Source: Mastigias papua (Eukaryota; Cnidaria; Scyphozoa; Rhizostomeae; Mastigiidae). Taken from it: 64,000 nt of DNA. Position numbers and translations under genes: made by a program. The notes under the pieces were generated by a model. The model ran no database searches and had not been told where the DNA came from. It saw only the letters and a program-made list of their open reading frames with translations. The DNA lies in contig OZ025281.1 in the NCBI GenBank assembly GCA_964019165.1, positions 12,397,888 to 12,461,887 on the forward strand, given 5' to 3'. This document shows positions 44,107 to 55,629 of the stretch, piece after piece. The first letter of the stretch is position 1; every line of letters begins with the position of its first letter.

Positions 44107-45535
44107 TTAATCATCACCATCATTAATCATCATCATCACTATATTGTTGAGACGATCTGCCGTGGCACCCCTACAGAATCTCCACCAATTTTCTTTGCCT
44201 TCTGCCTCTGTCCAAATCCTTGCAATGCCGATCCTCGCTATGTCTTTAATGTTGTCTATAAATCTCATTTTGGGCCTTCCGCGTTTTCGCTTTCCAAAAG
44301 CTATGCCCGTGATAAGATCACATCCCAGCCCTTTATCTCTAATCACATGGCCAACAAATGGGAGCTTCCGTCTATCGATATCTTGTAGTAGACATGGCTT
44401 TTGCAAGCTTGCCAACAACCCATTCATTTGTACGCATCTCTACCCATTTGACGCGAAGAAGCCGACGATAAGCCCTTAGCTCAAAAGCTTTAATTCTTTT
44501 AAGGTCACTGTCTTTCATTACCCAACACTCAGCTCCGTACGTTGCTATTGGAAATACAAGACACTTAAGAACTCGCATTTTGGTTTTAATTGATATCGAA
44601 TTATTCTTCAAAACCTTTGCCAGAGAAACAACTGCACTTTTAGCAATGACAGTTCGTCTTTTAATCTCTTTAGTGTCATCATAGGAGTCTGTAAAGATCG
44701 CGCCTATGTAGTAAAAGTTGATAACAGTCTCTATTTCTTCACCACCTATCACAAGATTCTGATCGTCATAACATTCTTTGTTAGCAAACATTTTCATTGC
44801 TTTTGTTTCTCGTGGATTCAGATGAAATCCGGATCTGTTGCTGGCCATATGCACTTTGTTTGTTAATTCTGTCAGCTCAGTCATTGATCAAGATATAAGC
44901 ACGATATCAGCAGCATAACGTAAGTTAGTTATCTTTCTGCCACCTACTGCACTAGTTCCATCTAATCATCTAGAGCTCTCCTCATTATTTGTTCAGAGAA
45001 GATATTAAATAGACTTAGGGATAGTATACAGCCCTGCCTGACCCCTTGTCCAATTTGAGAAAGTCTGAGAGGCCATATGATGCTTTAACCGTAGCTGTTT
45101 GGTTTTCATACAAAGTTGTTATAAGTAGCATAATATGCTTTGGGAATCCAATGTCTATCGTAATTTTCCAGAGCACTTCGTACGATACTATGTCAAATGC
45201 CTTACGATAATATATAAAGCAAAGATAAATATTTTTCTTTCGTTCTCTGTTCTTTTCTATTGTCAGTTTCATGTTCAAAATTTGGTCTCGAATTCCTTTT
45301 CCAGGTACAAACCCACATTGTTTCTCGGTAATTTCCTCTTCCATTTTTCCTTTCATACGTCCAGCAATTATTTTAAGATGCATTTTGATATGGTGACTGA
45401 CTAGCGAAATTATTCTATTATTGGTACACTTGAAACTGTCTCCATTCTTTAGAATAGGAAGAAATATAGACTTTGACCAATCTTTTGGCCAATCCTTTGT
45501 TTCCCAGATGATAGTGATTAGTCTTTAGTAAGTCT
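44107..45535 (-). pseudogene. RTE-like LINE: RT palm to C-terminus
   Basis: Contains IIWETKDWPKDWSKS near 45500, EKQCGFVPGKGIRDQI and LCFIYYRKAFDIV (RT blocks), a LVIGGEEIETVINFYYIGAI block, TYGAECWVMKD, RAYRRLLRVKWVEMRTNEW and GKRKRGRPKMRF, all typical of RTE-related LINEs. The catalytic block region around 44890-45010 is degraded. Confidence 0.82.
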
Positions 45536-45989
45536 TGATTTCTACTTTGTAGAATTACTGTTTAAGATTTTTTATGTATAATTATAGGTTTGATCTCACC
45601 CAGTGTTGCTTTGGTCTCTGTTGCCTGTAGACGGTGAAATAAAGAAACTTTTTTAGATGCTTTTTTTATTGCGTTTTATTATCACCAGTGTAAATTCTAG
45701 CTAACTCATTTACAATTTGAATTGGTATTTACATTTGTTCCCCGGAATTACGTATAAAGATGGAATAACAAAAATCGGTGTGGGAAAGGAAGGGCTAGGC
45801 AATGTGTTGAGGGAAAGTTAGTATAAAAATAGGCCTAACAAAAGGGCAAGGTGTTGACGCAATAGAATGTTAGCGTGATGTTAGTTTAGTGTTAGCGTAG
45901 AGGAAGTGATGGCAATAAGCTGTAGAAAAACACGCAATGAATGAATGAATGAAGTGGAAGATAAAGTAACTAAAAATGTAATTCCTACA
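45536..45989 (-). repeat. Solo LTR of a Gypsy-type element
   Basis: 454 bp beginning TGTAGG and ending AAATCA on the minus strand, flanked on both sides by AGTCT (45531-45535 and 45990-45994). Its 3' part equals the LTR portion at about 5010-5266. It interrupts the RT of the RTE-like LINE. An ATGA-type microrepeat lies at its start, near 45934-45952. Confidence 0.92.
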
Positions 45990-45994
45990 AGTCT

Positions 45995-47214
45995 GTGAAA
46001 GAATTTCGTTACATTTTCACCACCTTCTTTTATTAGTTCTATGGGAATGTCATCGATTCCTGGAATCTTATTAGATTTTATTTCTTTTATAGCTTTTTCA
46101 GTCTCAGAATAAAGAGGAGAGGGCTCTAACTCTACATTCTCATATGAAGTCGTGGGAAGTTCTGAAAATATAATGTCTTTTCTTCTGTATGGATCTTCAC
46201 AAAATGATTTCCATCTGCTTTTGATGACTGGACCGTCATTTGGTATTTTTCCTTCTTCATCTTTAATTGTATCAAAAGTTGGTTGGAACTTCCTTGTCAG
46301 ATTTTTCACTTCCCTATATAGGTCCTTAGTTGTATTGGTAATTGAATTCTTTTCGATTGCTTCACATTGCTAATTTATGTATTTCACTTTGTCTTGCCTT
46401 ATCATCTTTTGAAGTTTTGAATTATATTCTCTGTACATCTTTCGTTTTTAGTCAGTATTGAGCCCTCGAGCTTTAATAATTCGTATTTTTTGCTACTTCT
46501 ACGAGAGTTTCGTTCGTTATCCACTGATTGTCTTCTTCTTAGAGAGTCTGTGGCAAATTTTCTTGAAGAACTCATAACGGTGTCAACAGTTTTTTTAGCA
46601 CTAGCAGATACGATTTCTCCTTGTATACTCTATATCATTTTCTCAATGAAAAATGACAATTCTTGATGAATGCATTATTTTCATTGAGGATTGCTCAGGA
46701 ATAAGCTCGCTTCTTTGTCCGTCAATTCCTCTGTAGTGTTAAATTTTGTTTGCTGCAAACCGTACCCAGTTTTTTGACGCTTTATTTAAGGCAACCGTGA
46801 GATGAACCTACTTTCAGTTCATAATTAACGACTTATGTACAATTTCAAAATCATTTTCTTCGTCCCTTTTCTTTTTTCTAAGAGAGTTTCGTTCGTTATC
46901 CACTGATTTTAGGCTATCTTCTTTTTAGCAATTGTTCGTTTAGCAATGGTCTGGAAATTCCTTTTTCCTTTCCATAACTCATTAGGAGTCTTCAGTTCTT
47001 TGCATCTCAGTAAAGCTTCAAACATATTTGAAATCGGGATTCTATATTTGTGGTCAATTGATGTTAAATCTGGTCGTAATGGAGTTGGTCATTGATTGAA
47101 TTTTGTGAGGCAAACCATAATTTGAGATATAAGCAACTGATGGTCAGTATTACAATCAGCCCTAGGAAGTCTCCCTGTGTCTCTGACACTGCTTTCCCAC
47201 TTGAAGGATATAGC
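45995..47214 (-). pseudogene. RTE-like LINE: endonuclease end, linker, RT start
   Basis: 46309-45996 has NKIPGIDDIPIELIKEGGEN, the conserved RT domain 0/1 entry. 46310-47090 is linker with several stops. 47214-47095 carries the end of the endonuclease, including a TDH variant of the SDH active-site triplet (NTDHQLLI). Confidence 0.75.
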
Positions 47215-47216
47215 TA

Positions 47217-47494
47217 CAATAGTGGACAAAAGTCCTTGGGACACTTAGAAGAAACAGATAAAAAACCATTTTCCTCTACATATTGTCATAGTTGCTACAA
47301 ATATGCACCCCCCTTCCCCCTAGAACAATGTTGATTCGTTTGTGGTACATTTGAAGTTGGCGTGCACGCGAAATTTTCCCATTATTGCAGGTACTTCTCC
47401 AGAAAACCAACATTGTTTCAGGGGGAGAGGGGAATGAAAGTTTGTTGCAGACTGCAAAAAGTGCAAAGTGTCCCAGGACTTTTGTCGGGTATTG
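47217..47494. mobile_element. Mariner-type MITE
   Basis: 278 bp; inverted ends CAATA...GACAAAAGTCC and GGACTTTTGT...TATTG, flanked by TA (47215-47216 and 47495-47496). It sits exactly inside the VDHI segment of the LINE endonuclease, whose frame continues on the other side. No coding capacity. Confidence 0.9.
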
Positions 47495-47496
47495 TA

Positions 47497-48283
47497 TGTG
47501 GTCAACCTGATTACGAGTTTTTCCATCAGGAGATGTCCATGTATACAAATGCCTCAGGTGGTGTATATAAAAGGTATTCGCTATTTCCAGATTATTTACT
47601 TGACATAATTCAAAATATGAATCCCCTCGAGTATTCTTTTCACCTAAGCCGTGCATTCCATGTGCTTCACAGCTATGTAATAACTTGCTAACTATTGCAT
47701 TTGTGTCGCCCATGACAATTCTCATCTCTCTATTTGGTATTGATTCTAACGTCTCTTGTAAGCTATCATAAACACCATCCATGTCTTCTTCACTGGCAGC
47801 ACTTGTCGGTGCATAGTATTGAATAATGCTTAAATTCTGTGGTTTTTCTTGAAGTCGCAACTTGATTATTCTTTCTGAGACCGGAGTGTATCCTAAAAGA
47901 GCGTCCTTTATTTCTTTAGCGAGTATGACTGCAACTCGCTGGATGTATCCTGAGCTCTTCCCAGAATATATTACAAGATTGTTATCTATAGTTATAAAGC
48001 TACCACTGTCATTCCAGTTGGTTTCACTTATACCAAGAATTTGGATGTTATTTCTGTCTAATTCTCTCCAAATAATCCCTAGCTTACCAGCTTGCTTCAG
48101 TTTCCCAGCATTCCATGTTCCAATTCTTAGATCTGACCTAAGATTTACCACATGTCTAACATTAATATGAATATTTCCAGTAGCCAATTTGTCATTGCCA
48201 GCCTGGTCAATCACTGGACAACATGCCCCCTGGTCACCCGCGCGACGGGCAATGCGGTATGAGAAATTAGCTTTTCGACTCAT
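47497..48283 (-). pseudogene. RTE-like LINE: AP endonuclease domain
   Basis: Frame from 48283. The first ~55 residues are unique, then RIGTWNAGKLKQAGKLGII, GISETNWNDSG (catalytic Glu), VIQYYAPT-like IIQYYAPTS, IVMGDTNA (catalytic Asp) and LYTWTSPDGKTRNQVDHI. It is cut by the MITE after VDHI. Confidence 0.85.
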
Positions 48284-48660
48284 TTATAGGTGTGGACAGG
48301 AGCGGAAAGTATGTAAAATAGAGGTCTCTAAGTTCTTTCTTTACTCACAGTTCCAGCTAACGAGGATCAAGATCCCTGCCGTTTGTAGAGTTGAACTGAA
48401 CATCCGCCAGGCATCAGCTCTGCATATACCACTCATTCAACTATAATGTACGGTACTATCATGCAGAATCCATTGCCCTGCTTCCAGCAGCTTCACTTGT
48501 ATCCCCAAGTGGGGACTCTTCCAGATGCTATCATTTCGGGTCAGAGTAAATCTGGAAGCAATAGTAACTAAGGAGTAGCTCCACGTTCCCCAAACTTCAA
48601 AAGGTTCCCCTTCTGAGGCTTACTACCGGATGTAGTTTAATGTCATACCCAGGACAGACC
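48284..48660 (-). other. Probable 5' UTR of the RTE-like LINE
   Basis: GC-richer non-coding stretch upstream (minus strand) of the endonuclease frame; no other feature recognised. Confidence 0.4.
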
Positions 48661-48877
48661 TGAACCATAAGATTTTTCAAATGTGCCAAAAAATTTTCTC
48701 TAACTGGCACATGGTGATTGCTTTGAATTCAAAACGTAGATTTTGTGGGTTAACCGAGTACTCATTCTCCAGAAGTAGATTGGATGTTTCAAGCATCTTG
48801 CTACTTAAGGTTGATTTTGCAATACTATTACTAGCACTAAGTAGATTCCCATCAACTTCAAGTGCAATAGTCTCAGT

Positions 48878-50588
48878 GACAGAGCGGAAACGATGCACGC
48901 ATGCGTATTACTATTTTTCATAAAACAAAATGGCGCCAGGCGCGAGGAACAGCGTGGAAGTGGAGAAATTTACATTCACTGTCACAAACAGGAAAAATAT
49001 CGTCACCCTGTCATATAATTGAATCAAATTTTTTTGAGAATTCACGGCGAAACAGTTCCAGCCCTTCGAAATCATTAAAAAGTCGTGGTGTTGCCTGTCC
49101 GATTATTTCATCTTCATCATCCTTCATCATCATCGAGCAACAAGTCTTGCGATGCATCTTCTTCATTTCGATTAGCATCTTTGTCGTCATCATTTAAAAG
49201 ACCCTCATTAAACGCATCTGTAAGCTCTTCTATCCGATTTGCAAGGAAACTATGACACTTTTTGCACTTAGTATCTCACTTAGTAGTAAAAAATTTTCAA
49301 AAAATGATTAGCAGGGGAACGGCAAATGTGCACCTAAGAGTAGAAAGACAAATGCTTTTAGATTTCATGAATAGTAAAAACATGAATTAAGTCATTCATT
49401 GGAATTAAACACACTGACCTTTCTTTTCTTTGGTGGAGTATATGCATTATGCCCTATTACCTCATCATTTTGATCAGCTTTTTCTAAGTGATTACGGCAG
49501 ATGTAGGTGCCTTTACAAGAGCTGCTGAGGTCTTTGAAAATTGCCACCAAACGGACAGGACACGGTACAAAGGCAGTCGAACATGAAGTACCATCGCCTA
49601 ATGGATAGCAGCATGTTTCTTTGTTGAGCTTTGTTTCTTGTCGCAGATGTTTCAAGCAAACAGTAACCTCTTCTCCAACGCCAAGGTCAAAGGCCTCTGC
49701 CTGATTCACTTGTTTCAATTTTCCATAACACTCGTCCGTGTCTTTATTTCTGGAAGTGCGCGGCACAAAATAGCAAAACATATTAATTAAAAAACTATCA
49801 CACATTATCTTGATGTGATTTTCGTTTTGCAATTGGTTTCACCGGTCGCTTTTCTCAATTTCGGTTATTTCTGCAATGCGGCCAAGAAAATAACGGAAAA
49901 TCTCTGTCGAGCTCAAAAATAACGGTATTTTCCCTGTAGCACTCAATTCGCACCCTGTGGCAATCGAAATTCGCAATCTGCGAGTGATATCACGACAGCA
50001 ACTATACACCAACAATTATGTATCGTGGTTAATCTTAATCATCTTATTGCAGTTATTTGGTTATAAAAATCATGTTTCAACTATTCTTACTCATGGAGCG
50101 GTCCGAAAGACTCTTAGGTTCGTTCTGCAGAAGGTAACTATTTCGTTATTTTTATCATATCACGTAGGAACAACCCTGGATTTACGAGAACTCTTGATAT
50201 ATGGTGGAGGCATCCCTAAAGCACTAGTTGAAACAATAAAATCCCTTATCAACTGAAAAACGGCCTTATCTTTGGGACTTTTGTGACATAAACATTTCGA
50301 CATTGTCAATCTCGAGCTGTAACTACTCATTTCATTCTTCTCTGTATTTTAAAAGAAATTTCTTCGAAGTGAATTTTTCCCCGTTAACAGCATGGCAAAA
50401 GAAAACTAAACAAATTGTGCCTATTTTGTTAATCTTATGTCTCCATAAATGGTCGAAAATAAACACTTTACATTGGAAAACATTTAATATTTTTGCCTAG
50501 ATCAGAATTTTGACAACGTGACTTGCTGTATTCCATCCTTCGATTTTCGAGCCCCCAGTGCGCAGGCGTGCATCGTTTCCGCTCTGTC
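48878..50588. mobile_element. 1.7 kb DNA transposon with 8 bp target duplication
   Basis: Ends GACAGAGCGGAAACGATGCACGC... and the inverted ...GCATCGTTTCCGCTCTGTC are flanked by the identical 8 bp GTCTCAGT (48870-48877 and 50589-50596). TIRs are ~28 bp. An 8 bp duplication suits hAT, P or related superfamilies; the end sequence does not start with the CA of typical hAT elements. It holds one plausible small gene (49392-49832) and no recognisable transposase. Confidence 0.85.
49392..49832 (-). CDS. Cysteine-rich protein with SV40-like nuclear localisation signal
   Basis: An intact 146-residue minus-strand frame inside the 48878-50588 element. The first ~20 residues are moderately hydrophobic. 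Then comes a Cys/His-containing domain (CYGKL, VCLKH, CCYPLGDGTSC, PCPVRL, CICRNH-like TYICRNHLE) that may bind zinc. The C-terminus carries PPKKRKV, a monopartite nuclear localisation signal. It may be the N-terminal DNA-binding exon of a transposase that is otherwise lost, or captured host sequence. No family recognised. Confidence 0.4.
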   Translation of the reverse strand: MQNENHIKIMCDSFLINMFCYFVPRTSRNKDTDECYGKLKQVNQAEAFDLGVGEEVTVCLKHLRQETKLNKETCCYPLGDGTSCSTAFVPCPVRLVAIFKDLSSSCKGTYICRNHLEKADQNDEVIGHNAYTPPKKRKVSVFNSNE

Positions 50589-51318
50589 GTCTCAGTGGTT
50601 TTAGACGTCTTATTAAGAACCATATTAATAGTATTCCATGCACTCGTATTGTCACCATTTTGCGAGACAATTTTGGTTGTAAAAAGCTCTCGCTTTAGTT
50701 CTATATTCAACTTATTGATTTTGTTTCCGAGTCTGCCTAAAAACTCCCATCAGAATGTTCGATCAAAAACGCACAGCTTGCTTTTTTAATCTGTCTTGTG
50801 TAAAAGACAATTGCTTTAGCTCTGTAGTAACCCAGTACAGAATTTTTCCCAAACACGCCTATTGTGAACCGGAGCAAGTTTTTCAAGTATCAATGAAAAC
50901 CTTTTGTCCATTGTGCAACAATGATATTGATATCATCATCATGCAAAATAGTACCCTTCCAATCAACTAGAACTAAATCATTAATAAATTCCACTTGATC
51001 AAAATGTTTTAATTGCTTTCTAGTTATACATTTATGCTGTTTTTTAGAAGCACCACGAAATTTTCTTACACAGTATACGAAGTAGTGATCACTGATGCTT
51101 GTTTCGTACACACCCAGATGTTACTTTATTTAGCTTGTTAGTTGTGGAAATATTATCAAGCAGGGTTGAAGGTAGCAATGTTTCACTGGTACCTGTTTCA
51201 ATCAGTTGTTGAATGTTGAAAGTAGCGTGGAATGTGAGTTCGCATTCCGATACCAAGCGCTCACACAGACATGTATCAATCTTCTTTCAGCAATAATTAT
51301 AGGAATTCAGTACTTGCG

Positions 51319-51591
51319 TCAGTTCGATCTTCCCTTTGTATACAGTCTATGTAGCCTATATAAGATTGTACTATACCTACGATGGCTCATGATTGAATCG
51401 AAATGTATAGGTCGTTCTTGTATGCCCTTTCCCTTGAAATCTTCTAGTGCATCTCGTGCTGCATCAATATTTAGGCCCATCATTACCGCATCACACAAAA
51501 CTAAACCTTTTTCTAATCTCTTCTTATTCACTCTTCTGAAGTTGTCAATAATATCTAATGTACTTCTTATTATTATTTCTCTTGCCAATCG
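51319..51591 (-). pseudogene. Unidentified coding fragment next to a MITE
   Basis: About 90 residues without an ATG start, open from the MITE border at 51588 leftwards. The composition (VNKKRLEKGLVLCDAVMMG, then DALEDFKGKGIQERPIHFD) looks like a real helical protein and not a chance frame, but I do not recognise it. Confidence 0.3.
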
Positions 51592-51834
51592 TTGCTCAAG
51601 GGTAGGTCATTTGCTCGCACCGCCCCCTCTTAGCTAATTTGCACTGGCCATTGCAAATCCATGGCAATGTGCATTGGGCCTGCTGTTGATAGAGGACTGC
51701 TCGCAGCAGGGGAACCATCGCAGCCCCATCTACTGGATATAGTTAGGAAAGTTTTGTAAAGGCAACAGGATTTGGATGAAATGAAACAGGATTAGAGGGA
51801 CGGTGCGAGCAAATGGCCTACCCTGAGCAACGAT
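51588..51834. mobile_element. Short TIR element (MITE)
   Basis: Arms ATCGTTGCTCAAGGGTAGG and CCTACCCTGAGCAACGAT, continuing with CATTTGCTCGCACCG / CGGTGCGAGCAAATG, give ~40 bp inverted repeats around a 165 bp core. Target duplication not clear. Confidence 0.75.
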
Positions 51835-51844
51835 ATAGCAGCGT

Positions 51845-51917
51845 GGCCTGATAGCTTAGTTGGTAGAGCACTTGACGTACAAAGTCAGGGGTGGCGAGTT
51901 CGAGTCCCGCTCTGGTC
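51845..51917 (+). tRNA. tRNA-like sequence, probably a SINE head or tRNA pseudogene
   Basis: 73 nt that fold as a cloverleaf. Acceptor GGCCTGA/TCTGGTC has one mismatch; the D arm contains the A box TAGCTTAGTTGG. Anticodon stem TTGAC/GTCAG has a 7 nt loop GTACAAA, which would give anticodon ACA. T arm GCGAG-TTCGAGT-CCCGC contains the B box. ACA is not the usual Cys anticodon, and the stems have mismatches, so a pol III-driven SINE head or pseudogene is more likely than a working tRNA. It starts 10 bp after a MITE. Confidence 0.55.
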
Positions 51918-52079
51918 GGTTATTTCCTCGCACTTTCACTTTTCATTTTTTCCAAATCCTGTTGCCATTACAAGATTATTTCTCTCCTAAGAGCCATTTC
52001 AACATTGCAGAAGTACTTCCACAAGAAAGGAAATAAGTTGCTTTCGAAGAGCTCTGATTACCCTTGCTTCTCCAACTTT

Positions 52080-52520
52080 AACCAGAATGACATTCATGCC
52101 AGACATTGACATTCGCAACTATGCAGCTGATACTACAATCTAAGTAGGTAACACTGACACCACAAACATACTGAGCAAAAAAGAGAGTTCTATCTCCACT
52201 GTTGCAGGCTGGTGTAGAGGCAGCTGCATGAGGCTAAATAGAGAAAAATGGAAACTGAAGCAGAGAGTTGCATTGGAGAAAGGCCAGTGAAAGGTGACGG
52301 CGTTTGATGACGATGTTGATGCTAGTCCAACGAAAAAAATCCATGAGCTGGGTTGGGCAAAATATTGGAATACTTCTAGTTTTGACAAATGGAATTCTTG
52401 ACAACCATCTGATCAAGGGATCAAGTACCGTCCCTATAGTTTCAACTAAACCGAAAGCATCCAGGAATGAGACGCATGGATATCGAATGTAGAAACTCTC
52501 TTAAACAGGAAAATTCTCAT
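52080..52520 (+). pseudogene. Weak LINE RT relic
   Basis: A plus-strand stretch reading IRNYAADTTI, resembling the YADDTTI catalytic block of LINE RTs, followed by a GWCRGSCMRLNREK stretch. Too short and decayed for a clade call. Confidence 0.3.
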
Positions 52521-52665
52521 AAATCGAAATATGGCTGCAAAATATAAGCTGTTCCAGATGAAATCAAAAGTACATGCATCAATATAGAACATACAATATT
52601 CAGATTCAGATCACTGGGGAAATTAAGGAAGTTAACTGCAACTGTAAAGCTGGCCAAAGAGGCCG

Positions 52666-53200
52666 CAAGGTCTATTGGCCAAACATTGAGGCCCAACCGA
52701 GGCCCAACTCAAAGGTTAGGCCTAACCATACAAGAATGGGACGTTTTCTGAAAGAATTGTTTGTTTGCCTACACTGCCTTGGTATGATTGACTGGTCGAT
52801 GAGCAGAAATGACACGATAATTTAATACCAAATTTCATCATGATGCAAAATTAGGAAACAATCAAAAACCCTACAAAAGTCATCATTATTTTGTGATTGG
52901 GCCTAACTTTAGGCCTTTGTCCTCAGTTGGGCCTTGAAAGTTGGGCGGCCTAACCATGCAAAAATGACAAGTTTTCCAAAGGAATTGTTTGTTTGTTTGC
53001 TCTACCTTGGCATGGTGGCCTAAATGATTCGGGCCAATGAGTGCGTTGCAAACATAACACAATAGTTGAACATCGAATTCAATCCTACGAAGCAACAATA
53101 TAGCAAGTCATCAATGTTTCGTGATCAGTGATTAGGCCTCACTTTGCACTTTGGACCTTTTGCGACTTCAGTTGGGCCTCGGCTGGGCCTATAGACCTTG
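52666..53200. mobile_element. 535 bp repeat with inverted ends and tandem core
   Basis: Outer ends CAAGGTCTAT...ATAGACCTTG, continuing with GGCCCAACCGAGGCCCAACT against AGTTGGGCCTCGGCTGGGCC. The core consists of two diverged direct copies of about 235 bp, each starting GGCCTAACCAT and containing GAATTGTTTGTTTG. GGCC motifs recur throughout. Probably a non-autonomous element. Confidence 0.6.
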
Positions 53201-55620
53201 CCCTCTACACCACAACCTCCTTACTTCTGTATGAACTCACTGTCTTCATCATCATTGAATTTCTCTGGCCTATCTACGACTTTGCTTCCTTCTTCAAAGT
53301 TATTCCCCATACATGAGTTTTGAAAGAAGCTATGATTTTTCACATTTTTCATGATTTTCTAGCAGTAAGCATGAGTAATAGTGATAAAAACCAAAACAAA
53401 ATTCACGATTTCGTACTGAAAACAATGCGCGTGTGAGGACAGGTCCATGCATGCATTGCACGCCCAGGTGAAAATGATGTAATTTCGCATAAGATCTTGT
53501 CTTTTCATGTGAAGTATTAAGTATTGTTCCTGTAAGTACTGTATGCACTGTAATATACCGTCTATCTGATAATTCCGCCTGTGGTCTATAATTTGAAAAG
53601 TTACCTCTGTCTCTTTACTAGTCATTAGAGCTGAGGAGTTTACTGGAGCACGGCTGTAAGCTATTTGAATCTGACAATATTTGTCCAGTGGACACCTATT
53701 CACCGTTGTTTTACTGCAGAGTCAAGGAGAAAAGTAGGATGCACCCTACTTGTTGAATGTACTTGAAAAGATTCATGCCCTCGCCTGTCGTCCTTAGAAG
53801 CCAATCGAATAGGTATTCATGAGAGCGCAACAAAAAAGCGTGCTCTTATACATATAGTACATATTCATCTCAGAATGGTATGCGTTATGGTATTTTCGGC
53901 AGTCTCCCTATTTAGTATGGCTTTACAAAGACGCTCAGTCAAAATTTTAGGTTCTGAGTGATTAGTGATTTAGTTTAAGCAAATCCAATGTTCATTCTAC
54001 TACAATGTGTTGCCTTAGCGGACAATTACGTTTTAAGGTTCTTCAGCATAGTATTCTCGGTACTCTATAGATAGCAGTTGTATTCTGACTTAGTTGACGT
54101 TTCTTGTCTTGAACGTAGTCATAAGTGGTTTCTCTTCTATAGCTCGAGAAGAAAACAACCAACGGCAGAGACAGAGCAGGTAAAATATTACGAATTATTT
54201 TAGGCCAATATAGTTTGTCACTGAGAGAAGTACTATTGTTTACATTCGCAAGCTTACCCAGTATCAATATTTTTGAAGTTTAGTTGGATCATAACTTATA
54301 TGTATTAGTCACTTATTTTCATCTTGAATCATCAAGCCCATTGGGAAAGTGGTTAAGTAAGTTAAACCATTGGCACGGGGCAATAGAATTCACTCATGAA
54401 GTATCTAACTCTGCTTGTCATTTAAAGGAATTTTAGGGTATCTGTTGTGTTATGCTAATGCAAAAGTTTTGCCCTGTCTTTTTTTCTATATCTTGGTATG
54501 ATCCTTGAATTATAGAAGATTACCCGATGTGGCCACCATGAGGTTTTCATTATTATCTAGAAAGGTTTCACACATGGGTCTCAGATGTATTAGAATATAC
54601 ATCAATGAAATCTTCTCTTCAATCTATGTTGACAACATTAGACTCCATGCATGTTCATGCAAGAAATAAATTACTACTGTACGATCACTACGTTCTTTCC
54701 AAAATCTCCTGGCATTTTGCAGTTACCGATTTAGGTAAAACTTGGATTTCTGAAAACTTGAATAACTTTGTCTCAAAATTTATGCATCACTTGCTTGAAC
54801 TTTCCATTTCTGCCACGCTAAGCTCTATTATTCTCTCTTCCAAGAAGTTTGGGTCTACCGCTTCAATTGCCTTCTGCTAAAGTTCAACAATATCAAACAA
54901 TCCTCCGGCCTTCATTGACATCAAGGAGGGATGAAGCCACAGTACAGTTGTGGAAAATACTATCTGAGGAACAAAAAACCAATATGACATTTATAAAACT
55001 GCACAGTAAATTTTCAAATCGATTCCGACTGAATATACGGCCAAACTGCAAACCGAGATACCATCACAAGGGTTTATTATTTCATTCCTTCTTGCTCATT
55101 CCTTAAAAATTCTCAATTCTCTTTGGTCTTGAGCACAAAGTAAGCTATGTGCCAATATCTTAAAATATATCAAACATCTTAATAATGCACGAAAAGTAGT
55201 TATTCAAATTTGTGAGTCTTCGTCAATTTTAAGATATGAATGGATTTATGTGGAAATTTGCCCTGAAATTTGGATTAAATCAGGTCAAATTTGGGTAAAG
55301 ATTAATATGGTTTGTACAATCTTGAAAAGTTCTTGAAAACTGATGCTTGCCTTGAAAAGTACTTCAATTTACTTTGTCCTTGAAAAGTTCTTGAATATAG
55401 GGCAAACGTCCTTGTGGTATATGAAATTGTCCCTGATTCTGAACATCTCTATGATTTTAAATGAATTATTGCTAACATAGTTTTCCATTGAGCTGTCCTT
55501 CATGAAAAGTCCAATATGGCGTCCAGAGCTTCGTTTGGATGAAGAAAATTGGTCGAGGTGTTCTCAGACTGAGTGTTGCATCGTAACGTCTTAAGACCTC
55601 GTGCCATTATAGCTTGTTTC
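53201..55620. other. Unassigned stretch
   Basis: Only short, unconvincing frames on both strands. CTTGAAAAGT-type repeats occur near 55320-55400 and again near 59900, possibly subterminal repeats of the hAT-like element that lies between. Confidence 0.4.
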
Positions 55621-55629
55621 TTGAAACTT

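Larger units (their letters stand above)
44107..48283 (-). mobile_element. RTE-like LINE split by a solo LTR and a MITE
   Basis: A minus-strand element with AP endonuclease (48283-47500 and 47214-47095), linker (about 47090-46310), RT N-terminus (46309-45996), RT palm (45530-44885) and C-terminal region (44884-44107). The 3' end has an ATC-rich simple repeat near 44110-44140. Removing the solo LTR 45536-45989 and the MITE 47217-47494 makes the surrounding coding sequence contiguous. A short segment containing CGTTCGTTATCCACTGAT occurs twice (46510 and 46880), an internal duplication. Confidence 0.85.
48661..51230 (-). pseudogene. CR1-like LINE, endonuclease end and linker, split by DNA transposon
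   Basis: Minus-strand coding in order: ISDHYFVYCVRKFRGA (endonuclease SDH end, about 51100), KHFDQVEFINDLVLVDW, NIELKRELFTTKIVSQNGDN and NTINMVLNKTSKTTE (50710-50597), then after the 48878-50588 insertion a LEVDGNLLSASNSIAKS block and YSVNPQNLRFEF up to 48677. The RT is absent. Codons on both sides of the insertion share the duplicated GTCTCAGT. Confidence 0.75.

Noticed and set aside
51845..51917. A functional tRNA-Cys gene
   Set aside because: Anticodon would be ACA instead of the usual GCA and acceptor and T stems contain mismatches.
53359..53703. 114-residue minus-strand frame as a host gene
   Set aside because: No recognisable domain, overlapping alternative frames of similar length, no splice or promoter evidence.
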